A stretch of DNA of 64,000 nucleotides from an uncultured Clostridia bacterium (GTDB taxonomy: Bacteria > Bacillota > Clostridia > UBA1381), in NCBI GenBank assembly GCA_934486735.1, contig CAKSQL010000012.1, positions 1-64,000 of the forward strand, in the 5' to 3' direction. Of the stretch, positions 8,964 to 17,749 are shown one piece after another. Numbering within the stretch: position 1 is the first letter of the stretch; each line of letters opens with the position of its first letter. The position numbers were made by a program, and so were the translations under genes. The notes beneath the pieces are model-generated. The model was not told the origin of the DNA, did not search any database, and saw nothing but the letters and a program-made list of their open reading frames with translations.

Positions 8964-9955
8964 AAAAGTTATTATCACTAACATTGGCAATTTGTCTTAC
9001 ACTGTCATTGGTGGGATGTGCAAAGAAAATGACTCTTAAATTGTCTTATGGTGACAGAACCGGCACATATGCCGGCGATTTGAACGAAGACGGTTTGCCG
9101 GACGGGCAGGGAAAGTTCACCACAGAAAATGCGGAGGGTGAAAAATGGACTTATGAGGGTGAATTTAAGAACGGTCACTTTGACGGTGAAGGAAAAACAA
9201 CTTGGAAAAGTGGTTCAATGGAAATAGGAACATATAAAGATGATGTTATCGTACCGATGAAAGGTGATGAAATTAAAACATTATATACAAATCCCGAACA
9301 GTTCAAAAGTCACTGTGTGGAAATTACCGGTAAGGTATTTACCGCACCGGAATATGATGATGACGGTGTGGCTGTGCAAATGTGGGGAGATATTGAGAAA
9401 AGTGAAAACAACACAATAGTTTACATAGCCGATAAGAATTTCAAAGTGAACCAAGATGATTACTTGCATATTGTAGGCCTTGTAGGCGATAAGTTTGAAG
9501 GCGAAAATGCTTTTGGAGGGAAAGTATCAGCACCTACAATTACCGCAAAAGAATATAAAGTGATAGATTATAAAGATGCACTTGCGCCAACAGTAAAAAC
9601 TATCGATGTTAATCAAACCCAAACACAACTTGGCTATTCTGTAACAGTGCAAAAAATTGAATATGCCGAAAAGGAAACGAGAGCATACATAAAAGTTGAT
9701 AATCAAGGTACCAATAAATTCTCAGTATATAGTTTTAACAGCAAGATAACTCAGAATGGTAAACAGTATGAGGAACAGGATAATTGGGATGCAGAGTATC
9801 CGGAAATACAAACAGAGTTACTTGTAGGAAATTCAAGTGAAGGGATTATTGTTTTCCCTGCAATTTCGAATGGAAATTTCACCTTGATTATTGAAGGCAG
9901 TTCGGATAATTGGGAAGAAAATTTAAAACCATATACATTTAATATCGAGGGATAG
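8960..9955 (+). CDS. MORN-repeat lipoprotein
   Basis: 331 residues. Signal peptide with lipobox LVGC (Cys20), so it is lipid-anchored on the outer face of the membrane. Residues about 35-85 hold two MORN-like repeats (YAGDLNEDGLPDGQGKF; YEGEFKNGHFDGEGKTTW), then a middle OB-like region (about 95-190) and a C-terminal beta-sandwich (about 205-330) resembling telomeric-repeat/DUF4352-type domains. Overlaps the WYL gene by 4 bases. MORN repeats commonly bind lipids or proteins; no enzymatic residues are evident. Function unknown. Confidence 0.75.
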   Translation: MKKLLSLTLAICLTLSLVGCAKKMTLKLSYGDRTGTYAGDLNEDGLPDGQGKFTTENAEGEKWTYEGEFKNGHFDGEGKTTWKSGSMEIGTYKDDVIVPMKGDEIKTLYTNPEQFKSHCVEITGKVFTAPEYDDDGVAVQMWGDIEKSENNTIVYIADKNFKVNQDDYLHIVGLVGDKFEGENAFGGKVSAPTITAKEYKVIDYKDALAPTVKTIDVNQTQTQLGYSVTVQKIEYAEKETRAYIKVDNQGTNKFSVYSFNSKITQNGKQYEEQDNWDAEYPEIQTELLVGNSSEGIIVFPAISNGNFTLIIEGSSDNWEENLKPYTFNIEG

Positions 9956-9994
9956 GAGAATTAGAAATGAGAAAAATACAAGGGTGATGCACTG

Positions 9995-10447
9995 TTGCAA
10001 AAGGAATTTACGGTTGATTTTCTGCAAAAGAAAAAGAAGAAAAACGAAAATTCGCCGTCCGGCGGTTGGTTTTTGTTCATAGACCTTGATGATTTTAAGA
10101 CAATCAACGACACTCTCGGTCATATGACGGGCGATGAGGTGCTTAAAATTGTTGCAAAAGCTTTGAAAACGACGTTGAACGGCTGCGGACTTGTCGGCAG
10201 ACTGGGCGGAGACGAGTTTTCGGCAATTATTGAAAAAACGATTGAAAAACACGAGCTTGAGAGTCTGATTGACGGATTTTCGGCAGATATATTAACCGTT
10301 CTTCCCGACCCTCACCGTGTAAGCCGCAGCATCGGTGCGCACAGATATTCCTGCCCGGCGGACTTGTCATCACTCATGGAGAACACCGACGCGGCGCTTT
10401 ATGAGGCAAAGAGCCTCGGAAAGGCCCGCCATGTTATAAAAAGGTAA
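9995..10447 (+). CDS. GGDEF-domain protein, 5'-damaged
   Basis: 150 residues if started at the TTG at 9995. It has FIDLDDFKTINDTLGH and RLGGDEF, so it is a diguanylate cyclase domain; the I-site arginine is absent (NGCG where RxxD is usual). The start of the domain and any sensor are missing. A better start, ATG at 9967 with GGAG upstream, is out of frame by one base: dropping one A from the A5 run at 9972-9976 would read MRKYKGDALLQKEF straight into the domain. It is therefore probably a frameshifted or truncated gene. Activity doubtful. Confidence 0.6.
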   Translation: MQKEFTVDFLQKKKKKNENSPSGGWFLFIDLDDFKTINDTLGHMTGDEVLKIVAKALKTTLNGCGLVGRLGGDEFSAIIEKTIEKHELESLIDGFSADILTVLPDPHRVSRSIGAHRYSCPADLSSLMENTDAALYEAKSLGKARHVIKR

Positions 10448-10506
10448 TACGGGCGGCCGCCGATATCGCAAACGAAGCCCCATACGGCAGTTTAATAAAT
10501 AAAAAA

Positions 10507-10551
10507 CCGTTCGGTACAAAGATGCGAAATCTCTGACCGAACGTTTTTTTA
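10507..10551. terminator. Bidirectional terminator between convergent genes
   Basis: CGTTCGGT (10508-10515) pairs with ACCGAACG (10536-10543), flanked by an A run on one side and a T run on the other, so it works for both the GGDEF gene and the minus-strand kinase gene. Confidence 0.85.
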
Positions 10552-13086
10552 TTCCCGATTTGATGCTTGTTTTGATATTGCGCAAAGCAACTCATTTATA
10601 TTAAGCGGTTTCGGAACAAATCCCGTCATTCCGGCATCGGCACAGGCTTTTTTGTCGTTGTCAAACAAATTTGCCGTCATAGCTATAATCGGAACCGTTT
10701 TTGCGTCGGCTCTGTCAAGCGAGCGGATTTTTCGCGTTTCCTCCAAACCGTCCATAAACGGCATCGAAACATCGGTCAAAACAACATTTATCCCGCCCGG
10801 CTCGGAGTTTTTAAATATTTCAAATGCCTCCTTGCCGTTATACGCTCTGATTACCTTTGCGCCGGCGTCGGTCAGGATATACTCGGCAATTTCCATATTC
10901 AGTTCGTTGTCCTCCGCCAAAAGAACGGTAAGACCTTCAATTGACGCAGAGCTGCCCTGCATGCTACTCTTTTCGACGTGAGCTTCGGCATATTTATACG
11001 GAATTGTTATTTCAAACTTCGTACCCTTGCCTTTCTCGCTTTCCACGCTGATTTTGCCGCCGAGCTTTTTCACCAGCTTTTGGACGATGGGCAGCCCCAG
11101 ACCGACTCCGCCGGAGTGGCTGATAACGAAATCGTTTTCCTGGGCAAAGGGCTCAAACATCTCTTTCTGAAATTCCTTGCTCATACCGATACCGTTATCT
11201 TCGCAGACAAAGCGGACATCGGCAAATCCGGCATTGCTTTTGCTCAGTGTTTCGCTGACCGAAATTTTTACCGTTCCGTTTTCTTTGTTGTATTTGATTG
11301 CATTTGTGATAATATTCATTATTATCTGCCGCAGATACAGCGAATTTCCGATAAGCATCTTATCTCCGGTGTCAAGGTGAAGCAGCTCTAACTTTATTCC
11401 ACTCATTTTCGCCCGTTCGTCTGCCAGCATAATCAGATTCCGCACCTCTTCTTCAAGGCTGAAAACGGACTTTGTGTCGGTTTCATGGGCATTATCGTTG
11501 TCTATTTTATTTAATGTAAGAATATCGTTAACAAGATCAAGAAGATATTCTGCCGCCGCACGCGACTTGCTGCGGCACGCTGCTAAAATATTTATATCGG
11601 ATTTGTTCCTGTCGGCAATTTCCAACATTCCGAGTATTACGTTGATTGGCGTGCGTATGTCGTGGCTTATGCGGCGGAGAAATTCCGTTTTGCTTTGGTT
11701 TGCCGCCTGCTCATTCCGTATTGCCTTTTCAAGCCTTTGCTGATATTCAAGCTCGGATTTTTTCTGCGCGTTTATGCTCTTTCGTGCAAGAATAAATGTG
11801 GCAATCGAACCGTTTTCATCGAATTTATGCGGAATGATTTTATCGTTAAGCCATTCGCCGGTGACATCCATGTAATCATATTCGATATATTCAGCCGTGT
11901 TAAGCCGTGCGTTTAAGGTTGCTGTTTCGTAAAAATGCAAAAATCCGTCCCGATATTTTTTGCCTATATGACGAAAAAAGTTATCCCGTGTATCGTCGTT
12001 TATCGGACCGATATCGGGAACCTTATCGCAATTATCCGGTCGTTTCAGCAAGACGTATTTTTCGTTTTTTAAATCTACCAAAACGGTCATAACGTAAACA
12101 TGACTGATTGCCTGTATAATTTCATACTGTTTTTCAACCTCGCGGCTGTGGTTGTTTTCCGTGCGTATATGCAGAGTTATTATAAAAAAAACAAACAAAA
12201 AATAAATACAAATTACAACAAGTATGGTAACTCCGCAGGGGACGAAAATGGTTTCAGCCGGATAAAAAGCGTAAATATCGTAATTGCGGTATCTTGCGCT
12301 GCCGCCGTAATAAAGCTGTCTGCCGCTGCGAAAACGGATAAAATTCGTTCCTTTTTGGACTGTATCTATGCAGGAAAGCTCCGCAACATCGGATTTTTTC
12401 GAACTGCTGTCCTTGGTGTTGGAAGCGATGATTGCATCACCCTCCGTGATAAACAGGGAACCCCGTAAATTGGTTTCGTTTGCAGCCAAAAGGTTTCTGA
12501 CAGAAGAACGGTGAAAACCCAGTGACTCATCATTCTGCCGGAGTACACAAAAAACAAGCCCTTTTTTATCTTGCCTTGCCGCAGCGGCAATATCATATGT
12601 TACGCCGTCTTTTTTAATTCTTGACGCATAAATTTTTTTTGGCATATCAAGTATAGCGGAAACGGCAGACAATTCGATTTCATCTTTCCAGTCGCCGTAA
12701 CTCATCGCAATCGGGGAATATACCAAATCAGGTTTCAGATTGCCGTCCAATAACAAAACACAATCAAGTCTTTGGCTGTCGCAATACTGTTTCAAAAAAT
12801 CGTTTCTTACGTTTTCCGCAAGCGGCGGAAGAGACGCACTGATACCTTCCGCCTGTTCTGTCAGCCGCACAAGGCTTTTTGTTTCGTCCGTGGCGAGAAA
12901 ATCGCTGTAATCACCGCACTGCTTTTTAAGATCGCCTATGTTTCGTTCCATTGTGTCGTGCGCCATGTTCAGACTGTACGGAATGCCGAAGCAAAGCGCT
13001 CCCGCAAAAAGAGCAATACCGACGAGAATGAGCAGCGTTACAAAAAAACGATTTTGCTTTACAAATATAAAGGGATTATTTTTCAC
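10549..13086 (-). CDS. Membrane hybrid sensor histidine kinase with receiver domain
   Basis: 845 residues. Order: membrane segment 14-36; extracytoplasmic sensor about 37-280; membrane segment about 281-306; PAS-like region about 320-440; HisKA with phospho-acceptor His475 (RRISHDIRTP); HATPase with N595, DNGIGM (630-635) and GGVGLGL (659-665); receiver domain about 718-845 with Asp772 (TDVSMPFMDG) and Lys826. It autophosphorylates His475 and passes phosphate to Asp772. Its start overlaps the solute-binding lipoprotein gene by 11 bases, so the lipoprotein probably presents a ligand to the sensor. An Hpt protein and a receiver-containing c-di-GMP enzyme upstream on the same strand would complete a His-Asp-His-Asp relay. 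The exact partner links are inferred from gene order. Confidence 0.93.
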   Translation of the reverse strand: MKNNPFIFVKQNRFFVTLLILVGIALFAGALCFGIPYSLNMAHDTMERNIGDLKKQCGDYSDFLATDETKSLVRLTEQAEGISASLPPLAENVRNDFLKQYCDSQRLDCVLLLDGNLKPDLVYSPIAMSYGDWKDEIELSAVSAILDMPKKIYASRIKKDGVTYDIAAAARQDKKGLVFCVLRQNDESLGFHRSSVRNLLAANETNLRGSLFITEGDAIIASNTKDSSSKKSDVAELSCIDTVQKGTNFIRFRSGRQLYYGGSARYRNYDIYAFYPAETIFVPCGVTILVVICIYFLFVFFIITLHIRTENNHSREVEKQYEIIQAISHVYVMTVLVDLKNEKYVLLKRPDNCDKVPDIGPINDDTRDNFFRHIGKKYRDGFLHFYETATLNARLNTAEYIEYDYMDVTGEWLNDKIIPHKFDENGSIATFILARKSINAQKKSELEYQQRLEKAIRNEQAANQSKTEFLRRISHDIRTPINVILGMLEIADRNKSDINILAACRSKSRAAAEYLLDLVNDILTLNKIDNDNAHETDTKSVFSLEEEVRNLIMLADERAKMSGIKLELLHLDTGDKMLIGNSLYLRQIIMNIITNAIKYNKENGTVKISVSETLSKSNAGFADVRFVCEDNGIGMSKEFQKEMFEPFAQENDFVISHSGGVGLGLPIVQKLVKKLGGKISVESEKGKGTKFEITIPYKYAEAHVEKSSMQGSSASIEGLTVLLAEDNELNMEIAEYILTDAGAKVIRAYNGKEAFEIFKNSEPGGINVVLTDVSMPFMDGLEETRKIRSLDRADAKTVPIIAMTANLFDNDKKACADAGMTGFVPKPLNINELLCAISKQASNRE

Positions 13087-13888
13087 TGTTCAAACCTCCA
13101 TTGAGAGCATAGTCTGCGTCTATATCGTATTTTTCGATAATGCTCCTGATCGTTCCGTCGCGATGCATTTCATCTAAAACGGCAGACAGTTCTTCGACAG
13201 TTTTGTTATCGGCGTCCTTTTTGAAAGCCACTCCGAGCTCCGAGGCAAGCAGAACGCCGTCGATAATGCGAAAATCGCCGTTTATGTTCTTCATATAATC
13301 GCGGAAAGCCGTTTCGTGTCCCGCTGCCGCGTCAACATATCCTTTTTTCAGTGCGGCAAATACATTGGTCATGCTCGGAAAACTGTACACCTTATTTACG
13401 CAGACACCGTCAACCGAGTCCGTTAAGAAAAGCTTTTCCGGCTTTGAGGCATTCTGAACGGCAATGTTTTTTCCGTTCAGATCCGCAAAAGTATGTATGC
13501 CGCTTGAGGAATTGACCACAACGACCTGTCGGCTGTGCAGATACGGTCCCGCCCAGGTATAATCGTTCTCTCTGCCATTCATGGAGAAGCTTCCCCAAAG
13601 GCAGTCAACCGAGCCGTCATCTAAAAACGAGTCCTTGTTCTGCCAGGTAATTTGCTTAAACTTGGGCTTTATTTTAAGTCTTTTGCATGCTTCCGTTGCA
13701 ATTTCAACATCGATTCCGGCGAAATTGCCGTTATCATCCACATAAAAGTAAGGCGAATAGATGTCGCTGCCGATTGTAAGTGACGGCAGCTCCGAATTAT
13801 TGCTTTTCTTATTTTCTGCACAGCCGGAAAAAAGAAAAATGACTGATATAAGTAAAAATACGGTGAAATTTTTGAGCTTTATATTCAT
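13076..13888 (-). CDS. Solute-binding lipoprotein (SBP_bac_3 type), likely sensor partner
   Basis: 270 residues. Signal peptide with lipobox FSGC (Cys23), then a type 3 periplasmic-binding fold: YSPYFYVDDNGNFAGIDVEI (residues about 44-63) and DGSVDCLWGSFSMNGRE are the standard ligand-site stretches of amino-acid-type binding proteins. No permease or ATPase gene is adjacent; instead it overlaps the hybrid kinase by 11 bases. It is therefore more likely a ligand receptor that signals through the kinase than a transport component. Confidence 0.85.
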   Translation of the reverse strand: MNIKLKNFTVFLLISVIFLFSGCAENKKSNNSELPSLTIGSDIYSPYFYVDDNGNFAGIDVEIATEACKRLKIKPKFKQITWQNKDSFLDDGSVDCLWGSFSMNGRENDYTWAGPYLHSRQVVVVNSSSGIHTFADLNGKNIAVQNASKPEKLFLTDSVDGVCVNKVYSFPSMTNVFAALKKGYVDAAAGHETAFRDYMKNINGDFRIIDGVLLASELGVAFKKDADNKTVEELSAVLDEMHRDGTIRSIIEKYDIDADYALNGGLNSEK

Positions 13889-13996
13889 ATGCGCTCTCCT
13901 TTCCTCACAGAGCTTATTTTAATATAATTATATATATATTATACCGCAAAACTGAGTGAAAATCACCCACGAAAAACAGGATATAAAACGTTTTTT

Positions 13997-14053
13997 GGCA
14001 TACATAAGGATCAAAGACAGTTTTCCGTCTTTGATAAAACCCCGATGTATGCC
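13997..14053. repeat. Nested inverted repeat in the intergenic region
   Basis: GGCATACAT (13997-14005) pairs with ATGTATGCC (14045-14053); inside, ATCAAAGAC (14010-14018) pairs with GTCTTTGAT (14027-14035). CGTTTTTT/GTTTTTTG occurs on both flanks. It sits just downstream of the Hpt gene on the minus strand and could end or process that transcript, although the T run favours the plus direction. Confidence 0.55.
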
Positions 14054-14065
14054 GTTTTTTGAAAT

Positions 14066-14419
14066 TTAAGAAAGCAGAGCCGCCGATTGAACGATTTTGT
14101 TATATTCCTGTTCCAGACCGGCAAACTCAGCCTTTGCGGGCTCTGTTTCTTTGCGGCGCAGCATCTCGGTAACGGCGGAGGATTTTTCAAAGAGCCTGTC
14201 AAAACCAAGATTGGAGCAGATGCCTTTTAGGGTATGAGCTGCATAAAAAGCGTTTTCGGCGTCGTCTTTTTCCAATGCAGCCTTTAGCGTGCGGAAGCTT
14301 TCATCCGACAAAAATTTCAGTACAAACTGCGTTACCATGGCACTATTGTTCCCAAACCGTTTTGCAACGCTTTGAAAGTCAGAACCGATTGCCTTGTAAA
14401 ATTCTTCTGTTTTATCCAT
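14066..14419 (-). CDS. Hpt-domain histidine phosphotransfer protein
   Basis: 117 residues. A free-standing four-helix Hpt domain with the phosphorylatable His62 in AAHTLKGICSNLGF. It lies 14 bp after the GGDEF-REC-HD-GYP gene and upstream of the lipoprotein and hybrid kinase genes. It probably shuttles phosphate between the receiver of the hybrid kinase and the receiver inside the c-di-GMP enzyme. All surrounding relay domains are present in this group of four genes. Confidence 0.9.
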   Translation of the reverse strand: MDKTEEFYKAIGSDFQSVAKRFGNNSAMVTQFVLKFLSDESFRTLKAALEKDDAENAFYAAHTLKGICSNLGFDRLFEKSSAVTEMLRRKETEPAKAEFAGLEQEYNKIVQSAALLS

Positions 14420-14433
14420 GATAGCTCTCCTTT

Positions 14434-16437
14434 TTATCCGTAAATATCAAGCGTGAGTTTTTCTTTTATATCATTCAGACACTCTATTAAAATCGGGTTG
14501 AAGCAGCCGCAGTCCCCCCGAGATATCATTTCCAGCGCAGTTTCACCGGGAATAGCCTTTTTATAGCTGCGGTCATTCACCAGAGCGTCATACACATCGG
14601 CAATGCCGACCACTTGTGCGGCAATGGGAATATCATCTCCGCAAAGACCGTCGGGATAGCCCTTTCCATCGTAACGTTCATGATGGTAACGGCAAATTTG
14701 GATGGCAATCTTCAGCAGAGGTTCATTCTGAAAGGATGCGAGTTCTCCCCGACGAAGTATTTTCTCGCCCAAAATCGCGTGTTCTTTCATTATTTCGTAT
14801 TCCTTTGCGGTAAGCTTGCCGGGTTTATTTAAAATTGCGGGATCGATCAGCACTTTACCGATGTCGTGCAGCGAGGACGCAACCGAAATGTTGCGGCAGT
14901 CCTGCTGCGAAAGACAATATTTATCTGTTTTTAAATTCAACCGTTCCAAAAGCATCATTGTAATCTTTCGTAAATTCTGAATATGCGCAATGCTTTCGCT
15001 GTTAATGCAGCCGACAACATTGCTGAGAATATCAATCATAATTCGGTTGCTTTTTTCACGGCTGTTGATCTGCTCGGTGAGCATGGAAAGCATTCTTCGC
15101 TGTTTTGCGTAAAGAAGCGCGATATTCTGAATCCGACGTTTCACCACATTTGCGTCAAACGGACGGTGAATATAATCCGAAACACCCATATTAAACGCCT
15201 TTTTGAGATTTTCTTCGGAATCGTCGGCAGTGATCATAATTACCGGTATATCTTCAAGATAGCCTTTCTCCTTCATCTGTGAAAGAACCTCCAAACCATC
15301 CATTTCCGGCATAATAATATCCAATAAAACAGCCGAGATTTTTGTGCCGTATTCGTCGAGTATCCGGAGACATTGTCTGCCGCTGCTTGCCTCTGCCAGA
15401 GCATAAGTGCCGATCAGCATTTCTTTTAACAGTTCGCGGTTGAACTCGGAGTCATCCACAATCAGTACAAGCTGTTTTTTCATATTTTCTTCTGTAATTT
15501 CCGTGGGAATCTTGGCAAGCCGTCGTTCCGTCATCACTTCATTTTTGTGATTTTTGGCAAGGTACATGATACGGTCTGCGCGATATACCGCGCTCTCCAA
15601 AATTCCGCCGTTTTCAATTACTCCGCCAACGCTTACGGAAAGCTGCATATTGCCCAGCTTCCTGTAACGGACGGAATTTATTGCGGTTCGTATTCTTTCC
15701 AGGGTATTTTCAAGGTTGTCGGCGGAAGCGTCGGGCATAATAATTAAAAATTCATCGCCGCCGTAACGGATCAGCATATCATTTTCCGAAAGGTTCTCCC
15801 TGATAATTTTTGAGGTTTCCGAAAGGGCAAGATCTCCCGTATCATGACCGTATGTATCGTTGCAGAGCTTAAAATCGTCAATATCTACGATGGCAACACC
15901 GCCGTTCATCCGGAGGTTTTTGAGATTTGTTTCGTAATAGTCGCGGTTGTAAGCGCCTGTTATATTGTCATGTCCGAACCCGTCTTTCACATGCCGTATT
16001 GTTTTGTGATAGTAATCGGCAATACGGCTGAAATCAATGATTGAAAGTATAGCCACCTCCGGATTTTCGGAGGAAGTAAAAACGAGTTCCTTATATCCTT
16101 CCTGCTCTTTGCCGGGGATTTTTCCGCCGTAAACACGATATTTTCCGTCAGTTGATAAAGCCAGCTTTATATTTTCAAGACTTAACGCCCGCTCCAACTC
16201 GTCTTTTCGTCCGGAGACCGAGTAATTTCCCACAAAACGGTCGGCAAACACATTCCAGCTTTGTTCTCCGCACGGTAATGTTTGCGTTGCTGCGGTAAAA
16301 ACCGTTGTATATGTACCCGTCCTGAAATCAATTTCCAAAACCGATTCTATAACGTTTTTTGCGGAGTCACAAAGTATTTTTTGAATATGGTTCTCCATGT
16401 CTTGATTCGCCACGCTTTCATATTGATTTTTAAGCAT
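14434..16437 (-). CDS. GGDEF-REC-HD-GYP bifunctional c-di-GMP signalling protein
   Basis: 667 residues, no membrane segment. Order: PAS-like N-terminus (about 1-145); GGDEF domain (about 155-305) with intact GGDEF at 226-230 but Ser in place of the I-site Arg (SEND), so product inhibition is unlikely; receiver domain (about 322-445) with Asp373; HD-GYP domain (about 460-660) with His524-Asp525, HHERYDGKGYP (585-595). It can in principle both make c-di-GMP and hydrolyse it, with the receiver between the two catalytic domains able to switch the balance. Receiver in the middle is an uncommon order. Adjacent Hpt and hybrid kinase genes are the likely input. Confidence 0.92.
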   Translation of the reverse strand: MLKNQYESVANQDMENHIQKILCDSAKNVIESVLEIDFRTGTYTTVFTAATQTLPCGEQSWNVFADRFVGNYSVSGRKDELERALSLENIKLALSTDGKYRVYGGKIPGKEQEGYKELVFTSSENPEVAILSIIDFSRIADYYHKTIRHVKDGFGHDNITGAYNRDYYETNLKNLRMNGGVAIVDIDDFKLCNDTYGHDTGDLALSETSKIIRENLSENDMLIRYGGDEFLIIMPDASADNLENTLERIRTAINSVRYRKLGNMQLSVSVGGVIENGGILESAVYRADRIMYLAKNHKNEVMTERRLAKIPTEITEENMKKQLVLIVDDSEFNRELLKEMLIGTYALAEASSGRQCLRILDEYGTKISAVLLDIIMPEMDGLEVLSQMKEKGYLEDIPVIMITADDSEENLKKAFNMGVSDYIHRPFDANVVKRRIQNIALLYAKQRRMLSMLTEQINSREKSNRIMIDILSNVVGCINSESIAHIQNLRKITMMLLERLNLKTDKYCLSQQDCRNISVASSLHDIGKVLIDPAILNKPGKLTAKEYEIMKEHAILGEKILRRGELASFQNEPLLKIAIQICRYHHERYDGKGYPDGLCGDDIPIAAQVVGIADVYDALVNDRSYKKAIPGETALEMISRGDCGCFNPILIECLNDIKEKLTLDIYG

Positions 16438-16485
16438 ATTATATCACAAAATTTGGAAAAAGTCAAAAGATTTTTTGGGGAAAAG

Positions 16486-16513
16486 TCAGAAAGGGGGCGA
16501 ACCCCCTTTCTGA
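16486..16513 (-). terminator. Hairpin between AraC gene and c-di-GMP gene
   Basis: Perfect 12-bp stem (16486-16497 with 16502-16513), loop CGAA. It sits about 60 bases after the minus-strand AraC stop codon, with only a short T run following on that strand. Confidence 0.6.
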
Positions 16514-16573
16514 TAATATATCAAAATAAGAGATAAATATAAATTAATAATTTAATTAAAATGCCAAAATTAA

Positions 16574-17401
16574 CTACACATGCTGCTTGCGGAACTCTTT
16601 CGGGGTAATATTTTCAAACCTTTTAAACTGCTTTATAAAATAGCTCGGGCTTTGGTATCCGATTTTTTCGCTGATATCCGAAACCGATAAATCACGCTGT
16701 ACAACGAGCAGGGTCTTTGCATATTGTATTCTCAGCTGCTGAACATATTCAAGCGGACGGATATGGTAATAGTCCTTAAAAATTTTGCAGTAATACCCCG
16801 GGGTTATTCCGGCAAGCGAAGCGAGAGTGCTTAAGGGAATATCCTCCGTGAAATGCTCATTGATATAGTCAAGCGACGGGCGCAGAATAACATTAATGTC
16901 ATTGCGCAGAATAACCGTTGAGCTTTTGGCAAGATAGCGTTTCAACATTAAAATCATTTTATATAGCAAAACGGACGCTTCTTCGCCGAACCCGAAAGTA
17001 TTTTTTAATGAGATTATGTCTTCGATTAAGTCTGCAAACGGGGAGACGTCGTTAAAATCATAAACTCCGTTTTTCAGCTCAAACAGGCTGAAATTGCGCT
17101 GCATCGAAAAGGTTATCCAGTGCGACACCCATGGCTCTTCAGACACGGCTTCGTAGTAATGAGGTGTGTTTGGTGCATGATATATAAAGCTTCCCGGCTC
17201 TGCATATCGCTTTGAGTCCCCGAAAAAAAATTGTGCTTTTCCGGAAGTTGTGAAAATAAACTGGTGATCCGGTATTCCTTTCGGGCGGATTGTTACAAAG
17301 TCGTTTTTAGCACAGTTATCAACACCGACGGTCACGACATATATTGGCAGTTGCTTGTCCTCGCTTGAGATTATAGGAAAAATATATTTATTGTTAATCA
17401 T
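16574..17401 (-). CDS. AraC-family transcriptional regulator
   Basis: 275 residues; AAGGGGG ribosome site 12 bases before the ATG. An N-terminal cupin-like sugar-sensing half (about 20-140; PDHQFIFTTSGKAQFFFGD, YHAPNTPHYY) is followed by two HTH motifs (about 175-275; IPLSTLASLAGITPGY and SVSDISEKIGYQSPSYFIKQ). It is divergent from surface cluster A across a 348-bp intergenic region and likely senses a sugar released from the polysaccharide to activate that cluster. The effector is unknown. Confidence 0.9.
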   Translation of the reverse strand: MINNKYIFPIISSEDKQLPIYVVTVGVDNCAKNDFVTIRPKGIPDHQFIFTTSGKAQFFFGDSKRYAEPGSFIYHAPNTPHYYEAVSEEPWVSHWITFSMQRNFSLFELKNGVYDFNDVSPFADLIEDIISLKNTFGFGEEASVLLYKMILMLKRYLAKSSTVILRNDINVILRPSLDYINEHFTEDIPLSTLASLAGITPGYYCKIFKDYYHIRPLEYVQQLRIQYAKTLLVVQRDLSVSDISEKIGYQSPSYFIKQFKRFENITPKEFRKQHV

Positions 17402-17612
17402 GTTTTTTATATCCCCCTTGCCGTCTTTTATTTAATAATACTATAAATCATTGCATAAAGTCAACAAAAAAAACGTAATTTATGAAAAAAGATATAAAAA
17501 AAGGCTGCCTTTTTGTGTAATAGTCAGAAGAAAACATTCGGTCATAGGATAATAATGTAAAAAATCATTTTTTCAGTGTAATATTGTTATATTTTATATG
17601 AAAATAATTGGA

Positions 17613-17642
17613 TTGACAAAGGACGGCTAACAATGCTATACT
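17613..17642 (+). promoter_or_regulatory. Promoter of surface cluster A
   Basis: TTGACA (17613-17618), 18-base spacer, TATACT (17637-17642), about 107 bases before the first SLH gene. The remainder of the 17402-17749 gap is A+T-rich with no gene; the long leader may hold AraC sites. Short intergenic gaps afterwards suggest it drives 17750-34172. Confidence 0.65.
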
Positions 17643-17749
17643 ATAGAAAAGGGGAAGAAAAATTAAGCATGTTTCACATTTAATAAATTAACAACCCCGG
17701 TTTAATGATAAAAAATGTCAAATGTGGCAATATAAGAAGGAGTTTGCAT

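Noticed and set aside
1..10500. Integrative conjugative element
   Set aside because: Recombinases are present but no relaxase, coupling protein or type IV secretion gene is visible in the window, so only a non-conjugative or partial island can be supported.
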